From Carnimonas nigrificans ATCC BAA-78 (GTDB lineage: Bacteria; Pseudomonadota; Gammaproteobacteria; Pseudomonadales; Halomonadaceae): a stretch of 64,000 nucleotides of DNA. The notes below the pieces were generated by a model that made no database searches, was not told the DNA's origin, and saw nothing but the letters and a program-made list of their open reading frames with translations. Position numbers and translations under genes: made by a program. The DNA lies in NCBI RefSeq assembly GCF_000526695.1, contig NZ_JAGO01000013.1, positions 248,001-312,000 on the forward strand. Reading direction: 5' to 3'. Of this stretch, positions 33,812 through 42,494 are shown piece after piece; positions within the stretch are counted from its first letter, which is position 1, and every line of letters starts with the position of its first letter.

Positions 33812-34273
33812 ATGAAGCTACGTCATCTTTCCGCCGTGCTGCTTACCGCTACCGTAGCGGTATCCCCACTGGCTTCCGCATTCAACTTCGACAATGCCAG
33901 GAAGGTAATGGCCGCTCAGTCATCGCAGGGAGAGAGCAGCGCGACCACCACCAGCGGCGCATCACTGCTCAGCTCACTAGGCTCCGGCTCGTTGAACCTC
34001 GGCAGCATGCAGAACGTGGCGGGCGTACTCGGCTATTGCCAGCGTCAGGGGTATACCGAGAGCGCAACCGACAAGGTCAAGAATAGTCTGCTCGGCAAAC
34101 TGGGCGGGCAGAGCCAGGCCACCGAAAGCGACAGCTACCAGCAGGGCTTGAACGGCCTGTTGCAGGGCGATAACGGTCAGACCTTCAGCCTGACCAATCT
34201 CAAGGGCAAGGTTGGCAAGAAGGTGTGCGGCATGATTACCGACAAGGCGACCTCCTCTTTCCTCGGCAGTTAA
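33812..34273 (+). CDS. DUF2501 family secreted protein (YjjA-like)
   Basis: A 153-aa protein with signal peptide MKLRHLSAVLLTATVAVSPLASA at residues 1-23. The mature part is low-complexity Ser/Gly/Thr-rich, then a conserved cysteine domain with GVLGYCQRQGYTE and VGKKVCGMITDKATSSFLG, the hallmark pair of Cys of DUF2501. The frame is open from 33542, but AAGGAG lies 8 bases before ATG 33812, and this begins the signal peptide. Function is unknown; periplasmic location is predicted. Confidence 0.78.
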   Translation: MKLRHLSAVLLTATVAVSPLASAFNFDNARKVMAAQSSQGESSATTTSGASLLSSLGSGSLNLGSMQNVAGVLGYCQRQGYTESATDKVKNSLLGKLGGQSQATESDSYQQGLNGLLQGDNGQTFSLTNLKGKVGKKVCGMITDKATSSFLGS

Positions 34274-34586
34274 TCGCTGATGCGCGTCGCTGCACTGGCG
34301 GCGCTGGCAGTGGCCCGGATGCACCTGCTGCTGCCGCTTCCGGGCTGGTGAGCCTCCCTTTCACGCAGAATTGCAGCGCGTTTTGCTTGCTGAAGCCGTT
34401 GCGTCTTCATACCGCGTTTCGCCCATTGTTGCGCAGGTATCGTCGCGAGATAATCCCTCGCTATTCGGTGTTGTCTCATCTGTGCTGGTGACTGCGCATC
34501 GGAAGCGCCTGAGCGCGCCGTGGTTGTCGTCATTGCAGCCAACGCCGGGCACCATTTTCGTTATTATCGCTAGGGACTGCGCTGAT
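34274..34586. other. Intergenic region upstream of cysZ
   Basis: 313 bases. A 7-bp hairpin GCCCGGA/TCCGGGC (34313-34345) without T-run follows the DUF2501 gene. A reading frame is open through the region, but nothing in it looks like a gene. Confidence 0.35.
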
Positions 34587-35339
34587 ATGCTCGATGGTTT
34601 TTCTTCACTGGGTGAAGGTATCCGGCTGGTACTGCTGCCGGGGCTGCGGCGCTATGTCATCGTGCCGGTGATCATTATTCTGCTGCTTTATGCTGGCATG
34701 ATTACGCTGCTCGGTTCGCTGTTTTCCGGCTGGCTGGAGCACTGGATGAACGCCGTGCCGAGCTGGCTCCAGTGGCTCGATTTCCTGCTCTTGCCGCTGT
34801 TTGTGCTGGCGCTGATTGTGCCCGCGCTTTACACCTTCACCGTGATGGTGAACCTGCTGGCCTCGCCGTTCTACGGGTTTCTGGTGGCAGCGGTCGAGCG
34901 CCATCTGGGCGAGCCTTCTGCCGACGATTCGCGCACTCTGTGGCGGCAAGCCCTCGACGGGCTGATACGCGAGCTGCACAAGCTACGCTATTTATTGCCG
35001 CGGATGCTGGTGCTGCTGGTACTGGGATTTGTGCCGGGCATCAACGTGGTTGCGCCGTTCCTGTGGCTGGCATTTTCAGCATGGGGCCTGGCGATCGAAT
35101 ACCTTGACTACACGATGGATGCCCATGGCGTCAGCTTTACCCGTATGCGTGAGCTTTTATACGCCAAGCGCTTTCACACGTTTTCGTTTGGTGGCGCGGT
35201 CAGCGTATTGATCTGGATACCTGTCCTTAACCTGTTCGTGATGCCGGGCGCAGTAGCGGCAGGCGTTATTCTGTGGCGCGACCATTATCGGTCGCTAAAT
35301 AAAACCTTGCCTGGAAAAGCGATTGAGCAGCAGCGTTAG
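34587..35339 (+). CDS. cysZ: Sulfate transporter CysZ
   Basis: A 250-aa inner-membrane protein that imports sulfate for cysteine synthesis (E. coli CysZ 253 aa). It has about four strong hydrophobic segments, starting YVIVPVIIILLLYAGMI, and the family blocks NLLASPFYGFLVAAVERHLGE, ELHKLRYLLPRMLVLLVLGFVPGINVVAPFLWLAFSAW. A frame is open from 34371, but ATG 34587 with AGGGA at 34572 opens the normal MLDGFSSLGEGIRLVLLPG. No cysB or cysK is adjacent. Confidence 0.92.
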   Translation: MLDGFSSLGEGIRLVLLPGLRRYVIVPVIIILLLYAGMITLLGSLFSGWLEHWMNAVPSWLQWLDFLLLPLFVLALIVPALYTFTVMVNLLASPFYGFLVAAVERHLGEPSADDSRTLWRQALDGLIRELHKLRYLLPRMLVLLVLGFVPGINVVAPFLWLAFSAWGLAIEYLDYTMDAHGVSFTRMRELLYAKRFHTFSFGGAVSVLIWIPVLNLFVMPGAVAAGVILWRDHYRSLNKTLPGKAIEQQR

Positions 35340-35382
35340 CGAAACCGCCTATATCCTTTGTCGAGCACGGGCGAATATATAA

Positions 35383-35431
35383 GGCCATTGTGGTGCCGTC
35401 GCTATATTGAAGCAGGCAATGGCCGTTTTTT
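35383..35431 (+). terminator. Terminator-like hairpin after cysZ
   Basis: GGCCATTG (35383-35390) with CAATGGCC (35417-35424), then GTTTTTT. The loop of 26 bases is long, but the T-run is good. Confidence 0.6.
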
Positions 35432-35621
35432 GAAACTACGGCTGCCCCTGCACTCGCGCGTTTGTCATCGGAGAAGGGCCAGCCGATAACTGAGTTCGTT
35501 GGCTTTTACCTGAAGGAAAGAATGCTCGATACCTTTACTCTTTCGGAATCGAGCCTGTGCGAACAGCCCATCTGGGCGTTACCACGATCTTTTCCGGATC
35601 AGGGGGCAACTGCCTGATGAC

Positions 35622-35795
35622 TTAATCCTTTGCGGTGAATGACCACACCAGTGACGCAACCCATCCCAGAAAGGTCCATCCCAGCAGCAGGTTAAGCAGG
35701 AAGATGGCGATCCTGTTTTTGTGGCCGCGCATGAAGGCGATGACCGTGGGAATGAAATATGCGATTAGTGCTACCAATGAAGCAAGTGTCATCAT
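35622..35795 (-). CDS. Superinfection immunity family membrane protein
   Basis: A 57-aa protein, too short for usual gene finders. It has two hydrophobic segments split by a charged loop: IAYFIPTVIAFMRGHKNRIAIFLLNLLLGWTFLGWVASLVW is the overall character. The pattern P-T-(V/I)-x-A-(F)-x-R-G-H-x-N and FLLNLLLGWTFLGW is that of the Imm/superinfection immunity family, small inner-membrane proteins first met in phage T4, where they block later infecting phage. Many host chromosomes carry them without proven function. Start codons at 35795 or 35792 (ATG ATG); the ribosome binding site is weak. No prophage genes are adjacent. Confidence 0.7.
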   Translation of the reverse strand: MMTLASLVALIAYFIPTVIAFMRGHKNRIAIFLLNLLLGWTFLGWVASLVWSFTAKD

Positions 35796-35887
35796 GAAAA
35801 AGGTTACTCGTTGTTAATGAGTGGTATGTGAATACGTTTTCTACAGCTAATATCAATTCAAACGGCGTATCACCAGGCCAATACTGC

Positions 35888-36613
35888 TTAGCCTTGGCGA
35901 TCATCCTTATTGCTGAGTGGCTCGTCAGTAACTTCCGGCCCTGTTTCATTATCAGGGCGGCTGTTATCTCCTTTGACCCGGCGTGAAGCATCAAGTGCCC
36001 CGGCTTTAGTAAAAGAAGCCACGCGACCTACCGATTCACGCAGAATCCTGCCGTCATCCGTCTGGAACTCTACAATCTTCTCATTGCCTTCATCATCAAT
36101 GGAGAAATAAGGAGCCTCGCCATAGCCCATTTTTTCTGCATAGAAGAGTTCCGGAAGGCTGCCACGCTTGCCGTTGTAACTCTCGGCTGCCTGGTTATAG
36201 TCTTCACGACGTTCAAGAATCTGGGTTTCAATATGTTCCAGCTGGGCCATCAGTTCCTGATAAATCTGACTTGCCTTGAGATCCGGATAGCGCTGGGCAA
36301 ACTGCTGCACACTACTGATAACCTGACTTGCGTCAGCATTTGCTTCTCGGGCGCTGGCAATCCCCCCGTCCAGCTCCATCGCAGAGAAATGATGAAGTTT
36401 CTCATGATCCCCGTAACTCTTGGCAATATCTGCCAGGCGCTGGGCAATATCCTGCCGTTTCTTGATGGATGCCGTGATGTTGGCCCGTCGACTCTTGACC
36501 TTCTCGGAAAGCCCTCTCAAGGTGTTATAGGATTTAAAGAGGATAACAGCTGCGACAATAATAAGAACAAACAGGATAAAGAGCATAAACAGAATTTTCC
36601 GTAAAAGAGGCAA
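35888..36613 (-). CDS. LemA family protein
   Basis: A 241-aa membrane protein. The N-terminal segment (about residues 7-28) is a transmembrane helix, followed by the LemA helical domain (YNTLRGLSEKVKSRRANITASIKKRQDIAQRL, RYPDLKASQIYQELMAQLEHIE, RREDYNQAAESYN). Typical LemA proteins are about 190 aa. This one carries an extra charged C-terminal part (from about residue 160), ending in Asp/Glu-rich sequence. The function is unknown; LemA proteins are often paired with peptidases or TPM-domain proteins, none of which is next to it here. Confidence 0.82.
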   Translation of the reverse strand: MPLLRKILFMLFILFVLIIVAAVILFKSYNTLRGLSEKVKSRRANITASIKKRQDIAQRLADIAKSYGDHEKLHHFSAMELDGGIASAREANADASQVISSVQQFAQRYPDLKASQIYQELMAQLEHIETQILERREDYNQAAESYNGKRGSLPELFYAEKMGYGEAPYFSIDDEGNEKIVEFQTDDGRILRESVGRVASFTKAGALDASRRVKGDNSRPDNETGPEVTDEPLSNKDDRQG

Positions 36614-37279
36614 TTGTCTGCGTATGTTATCACTACGGCGTCTATCAATATAGTTGCCACCTGAAATGTCACAGATTCTTAATCACGTGGTGCTCGGAGC
36701 ATGGCGAGTGTTTGGCATAATAGGTGGGGTAATCTTTGGCCTCTGCTCTCATTTGAACCGTCATCGAAAGAGCACTGCATTGCGTTGGAAGATACTCTCT
36801 GCGAGCTTCGAGGTATTCTCTTCTGGATTGAGAGATAAAGCACAGCGACATATAGATGTAGCGGTACTATTTGCATGGAGTGCCCCAGGTGCTGGACTTC
36901 GTTATCGCGTTAAATCCAGTTCGACTTATTCCTGCTCTTGTGGCGCAGTTTGCACTCCGGTTAAAGGGCGCGCTTTGTCAGGATTTACGCAACGCTGTTC
37001 GCGTGGAGAAGCGGTGTTGTATTCATCCGGCTACTCATATTCACCGCCTGATTGTGTTGGCGGGAGCGCAGGGGGAACAGGGTAAAAAGTGCACGCCATG
37101 CAACGTGACATAAAAGAGTGCCATTTGGCCTATGCAGGGCATCTCTTCTGCCTTAAGAGGCTGCGAATCCCCCAGGCGCTGTTTTCAAGCAGCGAACGAT
37201 AGGAACGGTTAACATAAACGGCTTTTGTTGGGGTATGCCCAACGTTTTTACTCTGTACAGCCCTCCCTCTGGAAACATC
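36614..37279. other. Long gene-poor region
   Basis: 666 bases with no gene I can support. Overlapping frames of up to 143 codons exist on the plus strand (36654-37085), but they have odd composition, no ribosome binding site and no recognisable family. The right end carries the amiD leader. The region may be gene decay. Confidence 0.4.
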
Positions 37280-38281
37280 ATGATAAAGCAGTCTGTTGTG
37301 CGCCTGTCTGGCATTGTCGTTATTGCCGCGTTGATCGCGGGCTGTGCCGGTAACAAGCCGAGTCCTTCTTCTGCCCAGCCGGAAACGCGGGTGAATGCAG
37401 CGGCTGCCAAGGCGCTGACCAGCGATGTGCCAGTATTACAGGATCGCCAGGCCAGCAAGGTATATACGGCGAGCGAAGGGCGCCAACTGGAGCGCCGTAA
37501 CGGTTATCGCGTTGATCACTCGCTGCGTACCGAGGGGGCCAACGAGCGGATTCAGACGCTGGTGATCCACTACACCGCTGAAGACGATCAGCATTCCATT
37601 GAGGCGCTCGAAGGCAACAAGGTGGGGGTGCACTATCTGGTGACGTCGCAGCCGGGGCGCTATCAGCGTCAGCCGGTTGTCTTGCAGATGGCGGACGAGT
37701 CGAAGCGCGCCTGGCATGCGGGGCGCAGTAGCTGGGATGGCAGAACAGGGCTGAACGATACGTCCATCGGTATCGAAATCGTCAATAAGGGCTTCACCAA
37801 AACGCCGGATGGTCTGGTGTTTTCTCCCTTCTCGATGTCGCAGATTGCGCTGGTAACGGCCTTGGCCAAGGATATCGTAACGCGCTACGGCATTGATCCG
37901 ACGCATGTTGTCGGCCACTCTGATATCGCGCCAGGGCGCAAACTGGACCCAGGCCCGTTCTTCCCATGGCAGCAGTTGGCACAGGCGGGCATTGGTGCCT
38001 GGCCGGAGGCGAGTACCGTGGCTTATTACCGTCAGCGTTTTGATGCGCGCTTGCCAACGGTGGCGCAGTTGCAGCGTGGGCTAGCCAGCTATGGCTATGA
38101 CATTACGGTAAGCGGCGATCTGGACCAGCCGACCAGGCGAGTGCTGGCCAGTTTCCAGATGCACTTCAGTCCCACCCGCTATGACGGCAATTACGATGCT
38201 GAAACCGCCGCCATTCTGTTTGCGCTGGTGAGCAAGTATCGCAGTCCGCGGCAGGCAGCCTTACTGCTCGCGCAGCACTGA
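37280..38281 (+). CDS. amiD: N-acetylmuramoyl-L-alanine amidase, AmiD family
   Basis: A 333-aa lipoprotein that cuts the amide bond between muramic acid and the peptide stem. The signal and lipobox IAGC (after RLSGIVVIAALIAGC) give an outer-membrane anchor. The amidase_2 domain has its zinc His in LVIHYTAEDDQHS, the block VGVHYLVTSQPGRY, WHAGRSSWDGRTGLNDTSIGIEIVN, and HVVGHSDIAPGRKLDPGP. A peptidoglycan-binding domain of about 70 residues ends the protein (PTVAQLQRGLASYGYDITVSGDLDQPTRRVLASFQMHF). The frame is open from 37235; ATG 37280 begins the signal. It converges with phoR, overlapping at the ends by 21 bases. Confidence 0.9.
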   Translation: MIKQSVVRLSGIVVIAALIAGCAGNKPSPSSAQPETRVNAAAAKALTSDVPVLQDRQASKVYTASEGRQLERRNGYRVDHSLRTEGANERIQTLVIHYTAEDDQHSIEALEGNKVGVHYLVTSQPGRYQRQPVVLQMADESKRAWHAGRSSWDGRTGLNDTSIGIEIVNKGFTKTPDGLVFSPFSMSQIALVTALAKDIVTRYGIDPTHVVGHSDIAPGRKLDPGPFFPWQQLAQAGIGAWPEASTVAYYRQRFDARLPTVAQLQRGLASYGYDITVSGDLDQPTRRVLASFQMHFSPTRYDGNYDAETAAILFALVSKYRSPRQAALLLAQH

Positions 38282-39577
38282 GTCGGGGGAATGCAGACGC
38301 TGGGCCGGAAAGCTCAGCGTGAAGCGTGAGCCTTTTCCAAGTGTCGAGTCGATTTCAAGCCCGCCCTGATGGCGTAGCATAACGTGCTTGACGATCGCCA
38401 GCCCCAGGCCGGTGCCTCCGGTTGCGCTTGAACGCCCCTTGTCGACGCGGTAAAAGCGCTCGGTCAGGCGGGCGAGATGATGGCTATCAATGCCTTCGCC
38501 ATCATCTTCAATACTCAAATGTCCCTGGCCGGTAGAGGTTTCGCTCCAGCTCAGCGTGATATGGCGGTTGTCGCCGGCATAGCGCACGGCATTACTCACC
38601 AGATTGGTTACCGCGCTGCGTAGCTGTTCCTTATCGCCCAGCAGCCCCTTGTCGCTGTTGATCGCCAGGGTTAGCTGCTGACGCCCCTGTGACAGGGCAA
38701 TGCCATCTTCGCAGGCGCGCTGCATCAAACTGGCGACGCAGACAGGTGTTAGGGGCGAGAGCGTTTGTTCGTTTTCAAGGCGCGATAGCATCAGCAGATC
38801 ATCAATCAGGTGCCGCATTCTGTCGGCCTGCTGCTGCATCTGCGTAACACCCTTGGAGATACGCGGTGGCAGTAGCGTCTCGGCATGTACCGCCAGAGGC
38901 TCCAGATAGCCAGTGAAAACGGTCAGCGGTGTGCGCAGCTCGTGGGAGACATTAGCGACAAAATCGCGACGCATCTCTTGAAGACGCTGCAAGCGAGTAA
39001 TGTCGCGCACCACCATCAAGCGCTCATTGTCGCCGTAGGTGACGATCTGGAATTGCAGCCAGCGCGATTCGTCGGCGGGGGATTTGATGATAAGTGGCTC
39101 ATCGTAATCACCGCTCGCGAAATACGCGACAAAGAGAGGATGACGCAGCAGGTTCGTGACGTGCTGGCCGCGATCATGGGGATATTTGAAACCGAGCAGG
39201 CGATTGGCCGCGGCGTTCCAGTTATCCAGTTCATCGTGCTGCGTGATCACTACCATGCCATCGCTCAGCGCTTCCGACAGCCGATCGAAGCGGCTGATCA
39301 CATGGCGTAGCTGCTCCTGACGCCGACGCTGTTTGCGCTGATAGCGGTAAAGATGATCGAACACAGCGCCCCATTGGGCCGGGGCATGAGGAGGGAGGGC
39401 GCGGTCAGGGTGCTTGGCCCAGCGCGCCAGCCGCCACAGTTGCAGCAGGCTGTAAGCCAGGTAGAGCGCCAGCACAATGGTCAGCCCTGCCAGCCAGCAA
39501 TCCCACAGGTTAGCGATAGCGATGCCGAGCAGTGCCGGTATCAGTAGAATCAGTAGTTCACGAATCCAGCGATGCAC
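38261..39577 (-). CDS. phoR: Phosphate regulon sensor kinase PhoR
   Basis: A 438-aa inner-membrane histidine kinase that phosphorylates PhoB at low phosphate. Two hydrophobic segments lie at the N-terminus (about 8-45); a PAS-like region lies around 95-195. The phosphoacceptor His212 sits in VSHELRTPLT. The ATP-binding N box (VTNLVSNAVRYA), G1 (DDGEGI) and G2 (GLGLAIVKH) boxes follow. Its end overlaps the convergent amiD end by 21 bases. It lies 86 bases downstream of phoB on the same strand. Confidence 0.95.
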   Translation of the reverse strand: MHRWIRELLILLIPALLGIAIANLWDCWLAGLTIVLALYLAYSLLQLWRLARWAKHPDRALPPHAPAQWGAVFDHLYRYQRKQRRRQEQLRHVISRFDRLSEALSDGMVVITQHDELDNWNAAANRLLGFKYPHDRGQHVTNLLRHPLFVAYFASGDYDEPLIIKSPADESRWLQFQIVTYGDNERLMVVRDITRLQRLQEMRRDFVANVSHELRTPLTVFTGYLEPLAVHAETLLPPRISKGVTQMQQQADRMRHLIDDLLMLSRLENEQTLSPLTPVCVASLMQRACEDGIALSQGRQQLTLAINSDKGLLGDKEQLRSAVTNLVSNAVRYAGDNRHITLSWSETSTGQGHLSIEDDGEGIDSHHLARLTERFYRVDKGRSSATGGTGLGLAIVKHVMLRHQGGLEIDSTLGKGSRFTLSFPAQRLHSPDSVLREQ

Positions 39578-39663
39578 TGTCGTTTCTCATGTGGTCCCAA
39601 TCGTTGTTTAGCCTGCCGCGCTGGGCGGTGAGTGTTTCTGCGTGCGACATCGGCAGCGGCGTC

Positions 39664-40359
39664 TCACACTGCGCGAGAGCGCTGGCATGAGAAGCGATAC
39701 CCTGTGCCGCGAACGGTCTGAATAAGGTAGTCATGCTTTTCGCCCAGCGCCTTGCGCAAGCGGCGAATGTGCACATCGACAGTGCGTTCTTCTACATAAA
39801 CGGAAGCGCCCCATACCTGATCGAGCAGCTGCGCGCGCGAATAGGCCCGTTCCTGATGGGAGATGAAAAAGGCCAGCAAACGGTATTCGGTAGGCCCCAT
39901 GTCGATTGGCTCGCCGTCAATACTAACGCGTTTGCTATCGGTATTGACCGACAATCCATCCACTTCAATGATGTTTTGACTGGCTGGCGTGGCGCGACGC
40001 AATACAGCGCGCATACGAGCGACCAGTTCACGCGGCGAGAAAGGCTTGGTGATGTAGTCGTCTGCGCCAGCTTCCAGCCCCTGCACCTTATTGTCTTCTT
40101 CGCTTTTGGCGGTCAGCAGGATAATCGGTATTTCCTTGGTGGTTTCCTCGCGCTTTAACCGACGCGCAAGTTCGACACCGCTGGTGCCCGGCATCATCCA
40201 GTCGAGCAGGATCAGGTCGGGGCGCTCATCTACCGCCAGTGCCAGCGCTTTTTGCGCATTATCCGCCTCGATAACGCGAAAGTCGGCCATCTCCAGCGAG
40301 ATAGCGATCATGTCGCGAATGGAAGTTTCGTCATCTACGATCAGTACGGTCTGAGTCAT
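39664..40359 (-). CDS. phoB: Phosphate regulon response regulator PhoB
   Basis: A 231-aa OmpR-type response regulator. The receiver domain has the acidic pair (DDE at 9-11), phosphoacceptor Asp53 in LILLDWMMPG, Thr in LTAKSEE and Lys in ITKPFSPRE. The C-terminal winged helix ends with the recognition block VDVHIRRLRKALGEKHDYLIQTVRGTGYRF. When phosphorylated it activates Pho box promoters. The candidate Pho box at 40460-40485 suggests autoregulation. Gene order phoB-phoR is conserved. Confidence 0.96.
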   Translation of the reverse strand: MTQTVLIVDDETSIRDMIAISLEMADFRVIEADNAQKALALAVDERPDLILLDWMMPGTSGVELARRLKREETTKEIPIILLTAKSEEDNKVQGLEAGADDYITKPFSPRELVARMRAVLRRATPASQNIIEVDGLSVNTDSKRVSIDGEPIDMGPTEYRLLAFFISHQERAYSRAQLLDQVWGASVYVEERTVDVHIRRLRKALGEKHDYLIQTVRGTGYRFSCQRSRAV

Positions 40360-40459
40360 GTCAGCTTAATCTCATTGCCATGAGGTAGCGGAGTTGTAAG
40401 GCTCGCTGTGAAGCAAACACCGCTTTATGGCGTTTGCATGACAATTCAAACGCAAAGTA

Positions 40460-40485
40460 GTGACAGATTCGTGACAATGTGACAG
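40460..40485 (-). promoter_or_regulatory. Pho box upstream of phoB
   Basis: On the minus strand this reads TTGTCAC-gaat-CTGTCAC, two 7-base repeats at an 11-base period, matching the PhoB consensus CTGTCAT-A-AAT-CTGTCAC at most positions. A third repeat (CTGTCAC) lies 8 bases beyond. The site is about 100-126 bases before the phoB start. It fits autoregulation of phoBR by PhoB. Confidence 0.75.
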
Positions 40486-40523
40486 AGCCTGCGCCTTTCG
40501 ACACAGGCTCGCCGGCTTCCCTA

Positions 40524-41411
40524 TCAGTAAGGCCACAGGGAGAGCACTACGCCGCTGAACAGCAGTACGCCCACCCAGTGGTTGTTGAGAAACGCCTTGA
40601 AGCAGTCGTCACGGGCGCGCTGGCGAACGAGGAACTGCTGATAGACAAACAGGGCCAGGATGCCGAGCAGCGCCAGCCAGAAGAAGAAGCCCAGCATGAA
40701 GTGCACGCCCAGCCCGGTCAGCAGCACCAGCACAATCACCTTCAGCAGCGCCAGAATGGTGAGGTCCATGCGCCCAAACAGGATCGCCGTAGACTTGATG
40801 CCGACATTAAGGTCATCGTCTCGATCGACCATGGCGTATTCGGTGTCGTACATCAGTGTCCACACCACGTTGGCAATAAACAGCCACCATGCGGCGCTCG
40901 GTATCGTTTGATTGACGGCCATAAAGGCCATGGGAATGCCCCAGCTATAGGCGGCTCCCAACACTACCTGCGGCAGATGGGTATAGCGCTTCATGAAGGG
41001 ATAGCAAGCCGCCAGTGCCACGGCAACAAATGACAGCAGCACCGTCGCGGCATTGGTGAAGCACACCAGCACAAAGGCGACGAAGATCAGGCCCGCAAAC
41101 AGCAGCAGCGCCTCCCACGAAGCGATACGCCCGGTTGCCAGAGGGCGCGATTTGGTGCGCTTGACGTGACCATCCAGCTTGCGATCAGCGAAGTCGTTGA
41201 TGACACAGCCCGCGGCGCGCATGCAGTAAACGCCCGCAATAAAAATGAGCAGCAGTGAGAGCGGCGGCAGTCCACCGGACGCTAGCCACAGGGCGCTCAT
41301 GGTCGGCCACATCAACAGCCAGGTGCCGATCGGGCGATCCAGACGCATCAAACGAAGGAAGTCGGGTATACGGTGGCAGATACGTTGCCAAAGTGCAGAG
41401 TTAGCAGTCAT
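40524..41411 (-). CDS. ubiA: 4-hydroxybenzoate octaprenyltransferase
   Basis: A 295-aa inner-membrane enzyme that attaches the polyprenyl tail to 4-hydroxybenzoate in ubiquinone synthesis. Eight to nine hydrophobic segments. The two Asp-rich motifs that bind the diphosphate/Mg are NDFADRKLDGHVKRTKSRPLA and the DTEYAMVDRDDDLNVGIKSTAILFG region. The length is typical (E. coli 290). ubiC, usually upstream, is not seen. The UbiA–phoB arrangement (same strand, ubiA upstream) is as in Pseudomonas. Confidence 0.95.
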   Translation of the reverse strand: MTANSALWQRICHRIPDFLRLMRLDRPIGTWLLMWPTMSALWLASGGLPPLSLLLIFIAGVYCMRAAGCVINDFADRKLDGHVKRTKSRPLATGRIASWEALLLFAGLIFVAFVLVCFTNAATVLLSFVAVALAACYPFMKRYTHLPQVVLGAAYSWGIPMAFMAVNQTIPSAAWWLFIANVVWTLMYDTEYAMVDRDDDLNVGIKSTAILFGRMDLTILALLKVIVLVLLTGLGVHFMLGFFFWLALLGILALFVYQQFLVRQRARDDCFKAFLNNHWVGVLLFSGVVLSLWPY

Positions 41412-41958
41412 GACGGCTCAATGGATAACAGGTAGAAAAGCAGTGTACCATCGCCACCTTTGACGGTGCAGACGGTTGCCGGTCTTGGCGGCTTTCTTGC
41501 AGCATTGCCCGGTGTGCGCTTGGTTATGGCGCGCCGTGTTGAAGGTGCTGCGACCATGAGTGCGCCTGCCATTTTGGCGGTGGCGCACGCAAGATGGCTA
41601 CCTTCTCATGGATTTAGCAAGAGTAGCGGGGCAATCTACTCCCTGATAAGCGCAATATTCAGAGAAAGCTGTTTTTCCTGCCCATGAAAGCCCGACCCTA
41701 CTACCAATAGCTCTAGGCATACGCGGTGAGTGTTGCTAGCATGACATTGCCGTATTTATGCGGGTTGCCGCGCGGTTGGCGGTAATCTGCCATTAGGTCA
41801 TCGAAAAACTGGATACGTGAATGGCAGTGAAGTGTCTTCACGTATTTCATCGGGCCTGAAGTATCTGGCCAAGGATTGATGGGAACACGTCAGTCCTTAT
41901 AAAAATGTCCGGTTCAGCCGGCAAACATGCCATTCAAGGCATACCCAGGAGATAACTT
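41412..41958. promoter_or_regulatory. Long intergenic region with hupB promoter
   Basis: 547 bases between divergent ubiA and hupB. Near its right end TTGATG (41876-41881) and TATAAA (41898-41903), separated by 16 bases, form a good sigma-70 promoter, and AGGAGA at 41947-41952 is the hupB ribosome binding site. A 75-codon frame at 41460 lacks gene features. No ubiC was found here. Confidence 0.6.
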
Positions 41959-42231
41959 ATGCGTAAACCAGAACTCGCCGCTGCCATTGCGGAAAAAGCA
42001 GATCTTTCCAAGGAAAAGGCAGGTCAGGTCCTCAACGTCATCCTCGACGAAATCACGTCCAGCGTTTCCAAGGGTGAAGACGTTAGCCTGGTAGGCTTCG
42101 GTTCTTTCACCGTGCGTGAGCGTGCTGCACGTACCGGCAAAAACCCTCAGACAGGCGCTGAGCTGAAGATTCCTGCCAGCAAAAACGTTAGCTTCAAGGC
42201 TGGCAAGGGCCTGAAGGATGCAGTGAAGTAA
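41959..42231 (+). CDS. hupB: DNA-binding protein HU-beta
   Basis: A 90-aa histone-like protein that bends and compacts DNA. Nearly all of it matches HU: MRKPELAAAIAEKADLSKEKAGQ, the hydrophobic core, the beta-arm VGFGSFTVRERAARTGKNPQTGAELKIPASKNVSFKAGKGLKDAVK with the DNA-intercalating proline-type tip (GKNPQTG). A strong promoter and ribosome binding site precede it, and the terminator at 42265-42290 follows. Confidence 0.97.
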   Translation: MRKPELAAAIAEKADLSKEKAGQVLNVILDEITSSVSKGEDVSLVGFGSFTVRERAARTGKNPQTGAELKIPASKNVSFKAGKGLKDAVK

Positions 42232-42264
42232 GGCATCCTTTCCCGTATCGGCGTTCGTATCTTC

Positions 42265-42294
42265 AGGCTGCTTGAATCACATGGCAGCCTTTCT
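42265..42294 (+). terminator. Terminator after hupB
   Basis: AGGCTGC (42265-42271) with GCAGCCT (42284-42290), followed by TTCT. Short but well placed after hupB. Confidence 0.55.
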
Positions 42295-42494
42295 GCATTC
42301 CGAGCGCCGATATTTTGCACTTCCCTTCTGACGACAGCCCTTTATTTCCCTCCTGCTGTCTCTACAGAAAATGCTCCCCGATAGTCATTGCTTGCCTTGC
42401 TGCATTTATGCGCTTTACTGGATAAGAGCGTGAATGTTCTGGTATTTATTTATCCACACCCTAAACCCATGTGTGCTCAGGAGAGTTATCCACC

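Noticed and set aside
35522-35617. 31-codon ORF with AAGGAAAG before its ATG
   Set aside because: Too short and no match to a known small protein; kept only as a note.
36654-37085. 143-codon plus-strand frame
   Set aside because: Odd composition and no start signal; no family recognised.
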